A DNA stretch of 64,000 nucleotides from Microcebus murinus (taxonomy: Eukaryota > Chordata > Mammalia > Primates > Cheirogaleidae), in the NCBI RefSeq assembly GCF_040939455.1, contig NC_134106.1, forward strand, positions 43,980,001 through 44,044,000. The letters are read 5' to 3'. The notes beneath the pieces are model-generated. The model was not told the DNA's origin. It searched no databases and worked only from the letters and a program-made list of their open reading frames with translations. Both the position numbers and the translations under genes were made by a program. How positions within the stretch are numbered: the first letter of the stretch is position 1; each line of letters starts with the position of its first letter. Below, piece by piece: positions 11,030-23,479 of this stretch.

Positions 11030-12085
11030 GAGTTTTCTCCTATGTCTCTAGCTGGCCTCTCTCGGGCTCCTCTGAAAGCCCATCCTCCGTTGCCTGGACC
11101 ACCTCAAGGCTTTCCTTAGCTCAATTTCTCCTCATTGCTCACTCTCTCCCTAAGACTCCTTATACTATGGCATCAATCACTCCCTTAATGCCAATTCTCC
11201 CAACCTATATCTCAGTCCAGAACCCTCCTCTCAGCTCCATAGCCATATGACCAACACTGAACATATGATCCTTCACCTAAAAGCTGATCCAATATTCTCT
11301 TCCTATGTTGCACATAGTCTAGGAGACCTCATTCTCCCTCTCTGCTCCACACACAATGCATCGCATATCTGTAAAACTTACTGCCCAAATGGCTTTTGAA
11401 TTATTTTCTCCCCACCTCCACTGTCACCATCCTAGTCCAAGGCACCACCATCTTTAGCCTAGATTCCCACAAGGGCCAGGTCTACACACCCACATCCACT
11501 CTGGCTCCCTCCAATACATTCTCCCTGATGCAACCAGCATAATCTTTTCAAAACATGAATCTGGTGCTGTAACCTCTTATTCATAACTCTCCATTGGTTT
11601 CCCATTGCTCTTGGAACAAAAGCAAATTCTTTGACACATCTGTAAGGCTCTGTGGAGTCTGGAATCTCTTCACTCCCCCATCTCTGCCGCTCCACTTCCC
11701 TTTGCTCCATGGGCTCCTGCCACACCAACTATTTTCAGTTTCTTACATACGCCATGCACCCACCTGCTACAGGTGCTATTTGCTGTCCCCTGCCCTACAC
11801 CTAGTTAACTGCTGTTCATTCTTCTGCTGTCAGCCTAAAGCCCACCTTGTCAGGTCAGCCTTTCCTGCCCCTCAAGACTATGATCTCATAACACCATGTA
11901 TTTCCACTTCATGGCACTTATCACAGTTGTAACTTTATGTTTATCAGTATGATTAGTTGAATAATGTCAGTCTCCCACTCCAGACTGTAGGGTGGACTGT
12001 AATTGTTTTGTCATGTATTATATCCTCAGCACCTGGCACTGCCAGAAGCCCAATAAGTACATGTGGAATAAGTAAGCAAATAAAC
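11030..12085 (+). mobile_element. L2 LINE 3' region
   Basis: The C-rich sense 3' half of L2: 'actgtcaccatcctagtccaaggcaccaccatc', 'aatcttttcaaaacatgaatctg', 'ctctccattggtttcccattgc', 'gcccaccttgtcaggtcagcc', 'agactgtagggtggactgtaattg' and 'tcctcagcacctggcactgcc..aataagtac'. Frames are broken. The 5' limit is uncertain. Confidence 0.8.
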
Positions 12086-12589
12086 AAGAAGGAGTAGCTG
12101 AGAGTACATTAATGCAAACTTTGTAATAAATAACATGCAGTTGGCTAAGGAATAATATGGGCACATAAAGAGATGTACATACCCGCTGAAGGAAACTACC
12201 AATCGTAGAAAAGCGTGACTCTGGTGTGCTTCTGGCCTAATCACTGATTTCTCCTCTCTGAAATGTTGGTGAAACCTGTAGACTGGTGGGTTTGGGAAGA
12301 TAGTTCTACCCAGATCTTTCTCTTCTCTTATTGTCTGGTCCCAAGTCATCCACTGATCAAGTTTCTGTCCCTCAGCTGTCCACATGCCAGCATAGCTTCC
12401 AGAAGACTGTTCACCTTTTCGTACTACTTCCTTGTAGTGTATCACAGAGATAAAAGACACACCCTCCGGGCCCCTTCATGATCCAGCAGCCCCTGCTCAG
12501 CACCTGCTCTCTCTCGGGTCACTCCCACACTCCCAACCTAAGACACGGCTTCCAGACACACTCACCTCCTCCAAGTTCTCCAAATGTGC

Positions 12590-12950
12590 CGTACTCTCCT
12601 CCCAGCCCTTGCCCAGGGCTTACCTCTGCCCAGGACACTCTTCCCAATCCCCCCTGCACCCTGAACACCCCTACTTGGCTATCATCCCCTTTTGACAAAT
12701 TTTGCTGTTAGCCAGAAAGGTTTGATGAGGTGCTTCTCCTTTGTGGGTTCCCAACACCCCATCTTCCCTGATCATGGCACACCTCACAGTAAAGTTTCAT
12801 GGGCTTCATGGTCTTTGCACTTTTAGGTTTTCCTTACTAGTCTTTGAAAGTAGAGGCTGTATCTTTTGCAGGGTAGCATCCTCAGAGCTTAGCATGGTGC
12901 AGGAAACTAGTAGATAACTAATAAATTCTTGTCGGATGCATAGAGAGAAA
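12590..12950 (+). mobile_element. L2 LINE 3' end
   Basis: 'cccagggcttacctctgcccaggacactcttcccaatccc' followed by 'ggcttcatggtctttgcac' and the closing 'agtagaggctgtatcttttgcag..cagagcttagcatggtgc..taataaattcttg'. A second L2 end close behind the first, on the same strand. Confidence 0.7.
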
Positions 12951-14025
12951 CCTCAGCTTCTACTCACACAGCAGCTCAGAGTTCAGTCTATACTATCGTT
13001 CTGCCACTCAAACTAGCTCTTGTTCTATTTGCTTCTATGCAGATTCAATACTACTGCAGAGACCCTGCAATGAATTTCTTTCCTAATGCTCATTCTGCAA
13101 ATGTGCCTACTATAAATTGTCACCTTCCACGCATTACTGAGTACAGGGCATTTTATAAGCTTCTTTATGTTTTCATGGGAAGAGAATAATTCTGCCAGAA
13201 TGAGTACAATTTGAAATAATTTCATCCCCACTAGCCCAAAGGCTTGTACTTTACTATAGAACTTTCAAAGCATATTACAAAAAAAACACCATTATCCAGA
13301 TGTTCATTGACATTATGAAAAAAATAAATAAAGAAAGAATATTCTAAAATAAGATATGTTTGGGAACACTGGGATAAACAAAGTTCGGTAGGTATTTTTA
13401 CTGCAGGACTTCTCAGAGCCTTTAACAAGATAAGTCCACAATCCACATTGTGAATTTCTAAGAAGAGGGTATGGTTCGCAGCATTTCCCAAACATATTAA
13501 ACCACAGAGCTCCAACCACTCCCAATGTGTGGAGAATATGGAGAGAGCAGTCTTCCACAGAATGCACACTAGGAAGTGCTACTTTATGAATGCTTTTCAT
13601 AACTTATAATAAATGTTCCCTCAGCTACATCTAGAAACTCTCTGATTGCTGCCTTACATGGAGTTATCCTGTTCATCAATGTTACATTGATTTATGCATG
13701 GATAGTGTACAGCGACTGTCACAGTGCCCTGCTTTGTATAAGAACATACGCAGCTGACAAGATACTCTCTAGATACAGCTCTACCTCTCAGGGACCTTTT
13801 CCACAAGCAGAGTAAGCAAACACCCATAATATAATCCAGTAGACCTGGCGTACCAAAGAAGTAGACTATGTCCTGCCACCAAAAAGAACCAAAAGTATAG
13901 AATGCAGGCTTCCCTACACTTTCAGGATATAAAGGTGAACTGTTCTTTCCTTTTTTAAATCTTGAACATAGAAATGGCCCAGCTGGTTCTAATCCTTTCT
14001 TGGGCTGTCTCTGGCACATACAACC
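12951..14025. other. unassigned stretch
   Basis: No repeat named with confidence. The part at 13350-13600 ('gggaacactgggataaac', 'cagcatttcccaaac') has the look of an old interspersed repeat. Confidence 0.35.
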
Positions 14026-14084
14026 AACACACACACACACACACACACACATGTGCATACACACGCACACACACACACACACAC
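14026..14084. repeat. (CA)n microsatellite
   Basis: Two CA runs separated by 'atgtgcatacacacg'. Read on the minus strand it makes the cysteine/valine stretch in the longest open frame of the window (13654-14322). Confidence 0.95.
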
Positions 14085-15284
14085 CAGTCAATAATTTTAT
14101 AAATCTACCTACAAAACTCCAAGTCTCTTTCAACCAGTAATTTAAAATATATAATTTCAAAGAACAAGGCTCTAACAAATCATTCTCATAAATCCAGTAT
14201 GAGCAAAAAGAAAAGGGGCAGGCATGGAATCTACAGAACATGAGTCTCACAATGGCCCCCAACCCAATGTGTGATCCAACAGTGACAGCAGCAGAGGAGA
14301 CTGTCCCCACTAAACAGCCCAACCCTCAGCCACCAAGTCCAACTTCACCATGACTGTGCTGGTGTTTACAGTGTACAAGATCATGCCACAGAATCTATCT
14401 ACAGGATCCTGTATCTGCTGGATTTATGATAATGGCCATATGTTTCCTGTTAAAGATCAATAAGCCTTCAAAACTGAGAGCTGGGAAAAGTTAAATCCAC
14501 TGGGTATAAAAACCACTGACTTATCTGCTTCTTTACTATTCCTAATAGCACGTGAGCTGATCTAGTAATTCAGTTGTAACCCTAGAAAGTGGTTCAACTG
14601 TACGAGCCTCAAAGCTACATGTATCCAAGTTTGGCCTGCTTGGCTTTGGGGAAAAGAGAGGGCAAAAAGAAGAGAGCAGGAACTAAACTTGGCCATCATG
14701 TATTGAGGGCTTATTTTGTCTTGATCGGCGTGGGATGAGGAAGGGGTGAAAGGTAGGAAGTGTAAGGACAAATGCTCCTTCCCTGGGGGTGGGGACTGTC
14801 ACAAACAACCCTGACATCGGAGGAGAGGAGAGATGGGAGGGAGGCAAAGGCAAGGCCCTGCCAAGCCAGAAAGAAAGGTCGAGGCAGGACAGCACAGGAC
14901 TGTGATAACAAATGAGCCACCTGCTATCTGCAAAGAAATGACCTTATCCTTGATGTTGCAGCTTCCAGGCGAATTTTATATTCAGCCACTTTGTTCTAGG
15001 CAGATGCTTGTGACACATTCTAAATAACAACAAACCTCCAATGCCTCTTTTGATCCTTAACTTTCAAAATTGCTGCTGTCAATGCTGCGCCGCTATCCAT
15101 GAGCCATAGTATTTTTATGTCTTATCTTCACCTAGAACCAAATAGCTTCAAAAATGAAGCCATTATCCACCCACCCCCACCAACTTCTAGCCAAACAAAA
15201 ACCTCCAACTTACTTCCACATTAACCTCAAGGGGGCTGCTAATGGCAGACGGGTGAAGGTGAACAATACTCCTCTAGCTCTTGT
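14085..15284. other. unassigned stretch
   Basis: No gene or clear repeat. 14700-14900 is purine-rich ('gaggagaggagagatgggaggg'). Confidence 0.4.
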
Positions 15285-15410
15285 GGCTCACTCATTCCAC
15301 AGTATACACGCTAGAAGACAGAAAGTTGAATAATGAGACGTCCTCAAGGAGCTCACAGACTAACAGGGGAGGGGACACACAAACAGATCATCACAGTAAG
15401 AGAGTAAGAT
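15285..15410 (-). mobile_element. L2 LINE 3' fragment
   Basis: 'tcctcaaggagctcacagactaacaggggaggggacacac' is the reverse of the conserved L2 3' end region. It runs straight into an antisense MIR. Confidence 0.6.
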
Positions 15411-15600
15411 CTGTGAGCATTGAGTGCTACTGTGCATGAGGCACTGGCCTCAGAAGCCTACATGTGTAACTCATTTCATCAATTTACTGTCATCATTCAC
15501 ATTTTATGGATGAGGAAACTGAGGCATAGATAGGGAACTACTGGAATTCGAACCCCAGAAGTCTGTCTCCAGAGCTATATACTCTCCACCCTCACCTTGT
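15411..15600 (-). repeat. MIR SINE
   Basis: Antisense MIR signature: 'catttcatcaatttactgtcat', 'attttatggatgaggaaactgaggcatag', then 'gaattcgaaccccagaagtctgtctcc'. Confidence 0.85.
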
Positions 15601-16074
15601 ACTTCAATCCCACACTGCCCACTTCCTCATGCACCTTCTGCCACCTCCTCCCATCAAGTCTTCCCAAATCTCATGTGACCTTTTTCTTTTCTTTCCTTTC
15701 CCTCTGACTCCCATAAACTCATGCAGATGGCTAGATAAGAGGATGGTGAGAGATTGTGGTATGTGATTGGGTTTGGCGCTGTGGCCACGACACAGTTACT
15801 TTTCTTAACTTTTTAACTCAAACCTAGAACTGTGGCCAGTTCAAGTCACACCTGACTCAATAGAGCCAGAAACACACAAAAAAATAGAGTGAAAACCTTT
15901 AAATGTAGCTGTAAGCCATTTATCAAGTGTAAGAGGAGAAACATAACAATATCAAGACCTTGAATTCACTTAGCATTTTTTCCCCAAAGTGTCAAGGTAT
16001 GACATACACAAATATATTCAATCCGGTCTGCAAAATAGGAGGAAGTCTGATTGAAAACTATTTACTTTGTCATA

Positions 16075-16190
16075 GGACTTTCTACTTTGCAAAAACTCCC
16101 AGCACACATCTCATTTCATCCTCAAAACAATCCCATGAGGCAGATGTTACCACATTTCACAGCTAAGGAAGCTAAAGTTTGCAGATTTTT
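16075..16190 (-). repeat. MIR SINE fragment
   Basis: 'catttcatcctcaaaacaatcccatgaggcagatgtta' and 'cagctaaggaagctaaag' are antisense MIR core sequence. Confidence 0.75.
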
Positions 16191-17104
16191 AAAGACCAAA
16201 AATAATCTGAGTACTTAAATATGCTTTTTCTACAAAATACGATTCTATAAAACATAATCATAATTTTTCTACAAAACACTTACCCTGATTTGGAAAACAA
16301 ACTACCAGAGTTTACACATCACTGTTGAGAGAAACTATTTTTGGGGAACTCTGTTTAAAGAAATGGAACCACCAAGGTATATCTTCTCAACCTAAGCAGC
16401 CTTTAACACTGCTTAATGTCACTCTAGTGGGCCTCCTAAGCTGGCATTTCAGCCCCACTCAAAGTGGGCTTCCTGGTGTTGAAAAGAAACATTGTGTCTT
16501 AACTTCTGTGCAACCATGACCTGACACTTGACTCATTATATTTTTTCTAGTTGCAGCTGTGGGTGTTTGGGTTCAAAGTGAAACAAACCACTTTATACAC
16601 TGAAGTGTTTAAGTTCTCCAACTGCTGAAGCTAAGGCTTACCTACCTATAGCTGGGAACTACCAATTCTCCCAGTTGAAAACACTTGAAGAAAAAAAAAA
16701 CCCTCTCTTTAAAAAGAAGAAAAGAAACTATATGATTCAGCTGTAAAGAAAGCTAGGCAATCACTAAATGCTTTGAGGCCTTCAATGGGCAGTTTGACAC
16801 CAAAACAGTGGGGGCAAAGGAGAAGAAGGGGAGGCCCAGTTAACTTGTAACTCTTCCTCCTGGCAGAGCCACATTACATAGTGAAAGAGGCATGGACTCT
16901 GGAATCCAAAACAACTCCCCTACTTAAAAACCTCTTAGCTCCTCAGCTATTTTATTTTAGTAGATTTAGTGGGTACAAGTTGAATTCTGTTGCATGTATA
17001 TGCTGTCCAGTGGTACAGTCTGGGCTTTTGGTATACCCAGCACTCAAGTAGTGTTCATTGTACCCGACAGGTAATTTTTCATCCTTCACCACCTCCCACC
17101 CTCC

Positions 17105-18270
17105 CTCTTCTTTTCTTTGTTAGTGTAGCTAGTGGTTTATTGATTTTGCTTATCTTTTTAAAGAACCAACTTTTCATTTGGTTTGTCCTTTGCATTTGCA
17201 GGAGGGGGTCTCTATTTCATTTAGTTCTCTTCTGATCTTTGTTATTTCTTTGCTTCTGCTAACTCTGAGTATGTTTTATTTTTGTTTTTCTAATTCTTTG
17301 AGGTTCAGTGTTAGGTTGTTAATTTATGATCTCTCTACTTTTTTGATGTAGGCAGTTAGTACTATAAAGTTTCCTCTTAGCACTGCTTTTACTGTGTCCC
17401 ACAGGTTTTGGTATGTTGTGTTTTCATTTTCATTCATTTCAAAAATATTTTTTAATTACTGTCTTTATTTCTTCATTGACCCAGTGATTGTTCAGGGACA
17501 TAATGTTAAATTTCCACGTTTGTATAGTTTCTGAAGTTTAAGTTCTTCATATTAACTTCTAGCTTTATTCCAATGTGATCTGAGAAGATACTTGATATGA
17601 CTTTGATTTTTAAAAATTTGAGACTTGTTTTGTGGCCTAAAATGGTGTCTATCTAGGACAATGTTCCATGTGCTGATGAAAAGAATATATATTCTGTAGC
17701 TGTTTGGTGAAATATTCTGTAAAGGTCTGTTAAGTCCATTTGATCTAAAGTCCCATGTTTCTTTGTTGATTTTCTGTCTTGATGATCTTTCTAGCGCTGT
17801 GAGTTAGGTATTGAAGTCTTCCACTATTATTGTGTTGCTGTCTCTTTCTTTAGGCCTAGTAATAGTTGTTTTGTGAATCTGGGTGCTCTGATGTTGGGTT
17901 CTTATATATTTAGAATTGTTATACCCTCTTGCTGAATTGATCCCTTTATTATTATATAATGACCTTCCTTGTCTTTTTCTTTTTTTACTGCTTTGATTTA
18001 AACTCTATTTTATCTTATTTAAATATAGTTATTAAATATAGCTAATTCTGCTTGGTTTTGGTTTCCATTTGCATGGAATATCTTTTTCTATCCCTTTACT
18101 TTCAGCCTATATGTGTCTTTATGGATAAGGTGAGTGTCTTGTTAGTAGCATATAATTAGATCATATTCTTTTAATCCATCCTGCCTATCTATATATTTTA
18201 TGTGGAGCATTTAATCCATTTATGTTCAAGATTAACATTGATAGGTAAGGTTTTGTTCTTGTCATGTTAG
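17105..18270 (-). pseudogene. L1 ORF2 N-terminal part (endonuclease region), degraded
   Basis: Translating the minus strand gives the L1 endonuclease start (LNINGLNAP with a downstream WIK near 18240-18190). After a long decayed stretch it gives the linker region with '[14 protein letters not shown]' near 17400 and 'KINKPL' near 17140. Several stops and frameshifts interrupt it. The part after KINKPLA-T is missing. It is a dead remnant of the non-LTR retrotransposon's endonuclease/reverse transcriptase protein. Confidence 0.8.
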
Positions 18271-18449
18271 TTGATTTCTAGTTGTTCTATAATTTCTTTG
18301 TTTTACTTTACCTCTGTATTTTTGTCTTTTTAGTTTGCTGAACTTCTGTTATGTTGCCATTTAATTCCTTTCTCTTACTCCCTTGTGTGATTGTTTTATA
18401 AGACTTGTGAGCTTTATATTTTTGTGTGTTTTGTGATGGTGAATATTGA

Positions 18450-19300
18450 CTTTATTTCCGTGTTTAAGACTCTGAGTATTTCTTATTTGCTTGTCTGAGA
18501 AAAACTATTTTGCCTTCATTTATGAAGCTTAGTCTGGCAGGATACAAAATTCTTGACTGGCAGTTTTTTTCTTTCAGCACTTTAAAAATGTCATCCCATT
18601 CTTTTCTAGCTTGTAAGGTTTTTGTTGGAGAGGCCCCGCTTTTAGTCTAATGGGGTTTCCTTTACAGATAACTAGATGTTTATCTCTTTCTAATTTTAAA
18701 ATTCTCTCTTTCCCTTCAACTTTAGGCATTCTGATTATAATATGCCATGGTGAGGCCCTCTTCACAATGTATTTACCTGGAGATCGTTTGGCCTCATGTA
18801 TCTGAATGTCTAACTCTATTAGTAGTCCTGGGAAATTTTCGTTGATTATTTCCTTAAATAGGTTTTCTAAATTTTTTGATCTCTTCCCCCTTAAGAATGC
18901 CAATAATTGGTAAGTTTGGTTGCTTTATGTATTCTCAGATGCCTTGAAGGCTTTGTTCATTCTTTTTAGTGCTTTTCTCTTATTTTTGTCTGACTGGATT
19001 ATTTCAAAAGACTTGCCTTCAGTTCTGAGATTCTTCTGCTTGGTCTGGTCTATTCTTAAAGCTTTTGAATATGTTTTGTATTTAATTCTTTAAATACACT
19101 TTTCAGCTCCAGAATTTCTGTCTTTTTTTTCTTTGTTATGTTATCTCTTTGATAAATTTTTCATTCATATCCTGAATTTATTTTTCTGATATTTGTGTAT
19201 TAGTTTTCAGATTTCTCTTCCATCCCATTGCTTCATTAGAATCAATATTTGGAATTCTTTACCTGGAATTACAAGGAATTATTTTTGATTGGGATCTGTT
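18450..19300 (-). pseudogene. L1 ORF1 remnant (RNA-binding protein)
   Basis: A 109-codon open stretch at 18574-18903 (minus) contains the ORF1 C-terminal half: ENLFKEIINENFPGL, then the 'SPGKYIVKRASPWHIIIR' block and a stretch ending near 'MTFLKC'. The homology continues beyond the stop to an 'RILYPARLSF' motif near 18520. Upstream toward 19200 a lysine/glutamate-rich coiled-coil part can be followed with stops. ORF1p coats L1 RNA in the cytoplasmic particle, but this copy is inactive. Confidence 0.8.
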
Positions 19301-19944
19301 GTTGGACAATTATTGTAGTCATTTGGTCATGTCATATTTCCTTGCTTTTTCATGTTTCCTGTGTCTTTCCATTAATGTATGTGCATCCAATGTAGTACTC
19401 ACTTGTTCTGATTTTTTTAAATTGCATTTGAAGGGGAGACTTTTTTCCTAAAGGTGTATATATGTTGTTGGTTTAGTAGAACATGTTGGCTTTGATTTTG
19501 GGTGTCTGTAGTACTGTGATCTTTGTATGATTTCTTAGGCAGTACACAGAGAATGGTATCTGTGATTTCCTTGGTGGCAATTATTATAGTTGAGGCTGTG
19601 GTGAAATTTTGCTGAGGACTTGAACAGCAACCAAGCCAATCTTTGGGCCCCAGTGGTGAAAGCATTGGGTTTAGTATGCCTGATTTTAGGCCCCAGAGCA
19701 GGTTACAACTGGCAGCAGTGTTAGTATACCCTGGGAGACCAATTCTTGGGCTTTCAGGTAGCTTGCTCAGAGCCAGTAGTTAGAGCAGAAGACTCTGTGT
19801 CCAGGCAGATTCTCAGGCCCCTGAGTAGCTGGTGTGATGTAGGAGGTGGCACTAGTGGTAGGGGAGCCACCCACTAGGACCCAAGTGGTTCCTGTTGGTG
19901 TTACTGGTAGCTGCAATAGATTGGGCAGGCTAGTCCCACAGCCA

Positions 19945-20770
19945 CCTGTAACAGGGTGGTGGGTATTTTCCTAAGTGTGCTTAGGAGAGCTCCATCTCCC
20001 CTGTCCCTTCCCAGCCAGTTGGTAACTGCAGTCATATCACCCTGAACTTGGCCTGAGGGCAGGGTGCTGCCCAGTTTTAAACTTCCAGAATGATGCCTTG
20101 GGCATCAGAGAAAGTGGGGCTCCTTCCAGGCAAACATCATGTGCAAGATGCTGGGGTTAGTGCCATCCACTCACAACTCAGTACCACAGAAGCCCAGAGC
20201 AGGGCAATGGGAATTGTCCTAAGGATGCATAGGAGAGCTTGGGCTCCCGTTTCCCTCTTCAGCTAGGCAGGCCTGCAGCTGTGTCAGCCCAAATTCAGCC
20301 TGAGGGGAGAGCACTGCCTCGCTTCAAACTCCCAAATTGGTGCCCTGGGCCTGTGACCAAAAAGGACAGGGCTCTTCTCAGTCAGGCTGTGCTGGCAGGA
20401 AACTGTAGGGAGTACAGATCATTTGAGATTCAGTCCGACAGCAGCAAGCTCCAGGATGCTGGGCACCATTTTAGATGCATGCTATAAACCCTGGTTTTCC
20501 TGTCCCTCCCCAACAGGGAGTCCCTCCCCCCAGAGTGGGGGTTGCAGCTCTGTCAAGCCCAAGCTCAGCCTGAGGGCAGGGCACCACCCAGTGTCAAACT
20601 CCCAAAATGGCATCTTGAACTGGCAACCAGAAAGGCTGGCACTCCACCCAGGCAGGCAGTGTGGGCAAGAAACTATGGAAAATGATGTCTGCTCACATCT
20701 CAGTCTCAATAGCAGCCCACAGAAGGGTAGTGGGGACCCTCCCAAAGGAGAGTGCCTGGGCTCCTCTGTT
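19945..20770 (-). repeat. tandemly repeated units of about 250 bp in the L1 5' UTR
   Basis: Three to four related units can be followed. 'cagggtggtgggtattttcctaag..taggagagct' at 19955 matches 'cagggcaatgggaattgtcctaag..taggagagct' at 20198 and 'agggtagtggggaccctccc..gagagtgcctgggctcc' at 20725. 'gcctgagggcagggtgctgccc', 'gcctgaggggagagcactgcc' and 'gcctgagggcagggcaccaccc' recur at 20053, 20298 and 20568. Spacing is roughly 245-270 bp. This is comparable in design to monomer arrays in rodent L1 promoters. Confidence 0.75.
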
Positions 20771-21304
20771 CCTCCTTAGAGCCATGCAGTGGCTGCAGAC
20801 ACGCCTGAGATTCCCTGGTATTTGGACTCTCAGAATGATGCCTGGCTGGAGCTGCTCTAGGCCTGGATTCTGCATGAGTTCCCTTTCTGGAGCAACACTG
20901 CTGTGCAATCTCCAAGCAGCTCCCTCTGTTAGGCCCAAGACCTGCATGGGTCAGGGGGTTCTCTTGTAGCCAAGATCATAAAAACTCATAGTGAGTGGAG
21001 CCCTAGGGGCTTCTCTTTTACTGTTTCCCCACATCCAGGAACTTGTCCGAACTGTTAGCCAGTCCCCGGCCAGGTAAGTTGCTCTGAACCCTCTCCTTAC
21101 CCACTTTTGGTGCTTCCTGTCATTTCCCTGGTGAGTCCTAGCATTCTTTCCTAAATGATCTGTTCAAAACATGAGACTCTACTTACTATTCTGGTTCCTC
21201 TCCATGAAGGAGGCACACACTACCTGTGTCTATAGGTAAGCTATGTTGATCCTATCTTGACTCCTCAGCCAATAAATAAGAAAAACAATACCCTCCAAAT
21301 AAGG

Positions 21305-21715
21305 CTGTTGAGTATAATATAATAGTTTGGTAGGGCTTCCTTAACAAAGTAGCACAACTGGGTATCTTATATAACAGGAATGTATTGCCTCACAATTCTG
21401 GAGGCCAGAAGTCTGAAAATTAAGGTGCTGGTGAGTTGATTCCAGGTCTTTTCCCTTGGTTTGTAGATAGCTGTCTTCATGTTCCCATGACATTTTCTCT
21501 ATAACCTTGTCTGTATCTAAATTTCCCTTTCCATAAGGATACAAATCACATTGGATTAGAGTCCACTTAATGACCTCTTTTGAACTTGATTACCTCTGTA
21601 AAGACCCCATCTCCAAATAAGATCACATTTTAAGGTACCAGGGCTAGGATATCAAAATGTTAACTGAGGTTGGGGGGCAGGAGACTGGAGAGAAACCCAA
21701 TTTAACCCCATAACA
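21305..21715 (-). mobile_element. MaLR LTR (MLT1-like)
   Basis: Antisense MLT1 order: 'gggcttccttaacaaagtagcacaactgggtatctta', 'cacaattctggaggccagaagtc', 'cacattggattagagtccactta', 'tctgtaaagaccccatctccaaataagatcacatttt' and 'aacccaatttaaccccataac'. Confidence 0.85.
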
Positions 21716-21729
21716 TTGAGAGATAATAT

Positions 21730-21905
21730 TTTTTAACCCCCTGGTGTAATAGACATTCAAAAACAGGCTCTCTACTTTCCAGCCCTGGCACTACCATTGC
21801 CTTCCACATAACTCTGGGTGAGATATTTAACCCCTCTGAAGTATAGGAGCCAAAGCTATAAAATGAAGAGTCTGGAATCTTGGATTCTAATGGCCTCCTA
21901 ACTCT
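21730..21905 (+). repeat. MIR SINE
   Basis: Sense MIR: 'ccagccctggcactaccattgcc', 'aactctgggtgagatatttaacccctctga', 'aagctataaaatgaagag'. Confidence 0.65.
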
Positions 21906-22329
21906 GGTACTGTTTTTGTACCTTGTTAATGCCTTTTCTTTTCTAACACGTATATTTTACACTTTATAACTTCTAACAGAACAGCCTGGGTTTTTTCTTC
22001 TTCTTTTCTTCCATCTTTCCATCTTTTCCTACACTACAAGCATCTCCACCAAAATGCTCTGAAAGCATTTTAATAATATCATAGCATGGCTATATTTTAT
22101 TTACATCATTAAGAGAAAAGATAGACCCCCATCGTTTGAGTTTATCCCCCCCTCCCCATTCTTGAAATAAGAGAAAACAGTCTTAAGGGTTTTTAGACAT
22201 GCTTACAAAATCCAAAAATACAAGCCATTCTTGGGGAGAAAATTAAAGTACACTTGACCTTTCTCAGAAGTTGAATAAGAAAACACGTAATGAGATGTTC
22301 CATTGAAAGTAAATATCTAAGAATCATAC

Positions 22330-22475
22330 AATTATAAGATATAGAGAAAACTTAGGGCTCCATCGTGATCCTCATTTTTCAAAAGAGGATTTTAAGGTCT
22401 GGAGTGATGAAGTGTTTTGCCTGATTGGACAATGAATCTAGCAGTCAGAATTGATATCTAGTAATACAATGATTT
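22330..22475 (-). repeat. MIR SINE remnant
   Basis: 'gatcctcatttttcaaaagaggattttaaggtc' followed by 'agtgttttgcctgattgg..gaatctagcagtcagaattgat' resembles antisense MIR but is weak. Confidence 0.45.
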
Positions 22476-22599
22476 AGTTTTGACTAAAAGGGGGATTTTA
22501 CCCAATCTCGTGGTGGTTTTTACTATAACAGAAACAGCACCAGGCATGATCTCTAGAACTGTAATTGTGTCAAAGTGATTGTAGCATTACAGGTGGTAT

Positions 22600-22765
22600 T
22601 GGACACATCACTGCATTTTTCTGCATCTCATTTTCCGTATAACCAAAGAGGTTATAATAATTCTGACCTCCTCTTGGGACTATTAGAAGAATCAAAAATA
22701 TAATAAAACGTGCCAAAGAACTTTCAAAGCATAAAACGCTTTACAAATATGAAATACTTTCACTA
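22600..22765 (+). repeat. MIR SINE fragment
   Basis: 'gcatctcattttccgtataacc', 'ttataataattctgacctcctcttgggac' and 'aaacgctttacaaatatg' fit the 3' half of a sense MIR. Confidence 0.6.
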
Positions 22766-23479
22766 TTAGCTGGGCACATACCTACCTTTTCGCCAGCTAA
22801 ATGAGGTCAGGCTGGCTCCCCATGGGCTAGCTCCTCACTTTAAATGGAAATTAAAACATATCCCGCCCATGGGTTCACACTCCAATCACCTGCACTAGCT
22901 TCTTTTGAACATCATTAAGCGGCAAACCTGAAACGTATTTGCTCTTTCTTTCATTCTTTTGAAACCTCCTGCTCATCATCTGACCATCCAGAATAGCACC
23001 TCAGGAAAAGGAGGTTTGAAATGTGAACAAAATCTTCCAAAACTCAAGGTAATTTTAACAGAAGCCAAGGAATTCTTGACATATATACCCCTTTCCTAAA
23101 ATCTTTGAATGACAAGTGTCCATCCACCCACGCTGAAAAGAACACTTTACTTCGAAATAATCCCTAGGGGCTGCTAATGTCTTCATTCGAAACAATGCCA
23201 GCATATGCCATGACTTGAAAATACTTAAAGCACCTTTAGCACCATGATATTCTTCCCTGCCCTCCAAAAGAGCTCATCATAGAGTAGTGGCAATTCAAAC
23301 TCCCAAGCTTCCTTACCATCCTCCCTCACAACTTCTAGGCTCCCAAGATATACATGAAAACAACTGCCCATCACACCTGACCTTAGACTATTTACCTTTG
23401 TGCAAACATATTCAGAACTTTCTCAACTCTAAGTCTCTTCTTACCCAGCTCTCTCTACCAGCAAGCCCTTACCATCCAT
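22766..23479. other. unassigned stretch
   Basis: No gene or clear repeat recognised; not low-complexity. Confidence 0.4.

Larger units (their letters stand above)
16944..21275 (-). mobile_element. L1 LINE, 5' complete-looking but with most of ORF2 deleted
   Basis: On the minus strand this reads 5' UTR (about 21275-19400), ORF1 (about 19300-18450), the first third of ORF2 (about 18270-17105) and an L1 3' UTR tail (about 17104-16944; its reverse contains 'gggcttttggtatacccag' and 'ttagtgggtacaag'). ORF2 is joined directly to the G-rich 3' UTR, so roughly 2.7 kb covering reverse transcriptase and the C-terminal part is absent. That is either an internal deletion or two L1 pieces abutting. All reading frames carry stops. 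The composition resembles L1MA/L1PB-age elements, but no subfamily is assigned. Confidence 0.8.

Noticed and set aside
13654..14322. 222-codon minus-strand open frame, the longest in the window
   Set aside because: It runs through a CA microsatellite that yields a cysteine/valine string, has no recognisable domain, and lies in non-conserved-looking DNA; chance frame.
20239..20970. Cluster of overlapping proline-rich open frames on both strands
   Set aside because: They lie in the GC-rich L1 5' UTR tandem units; base composition lowers stop frequency.
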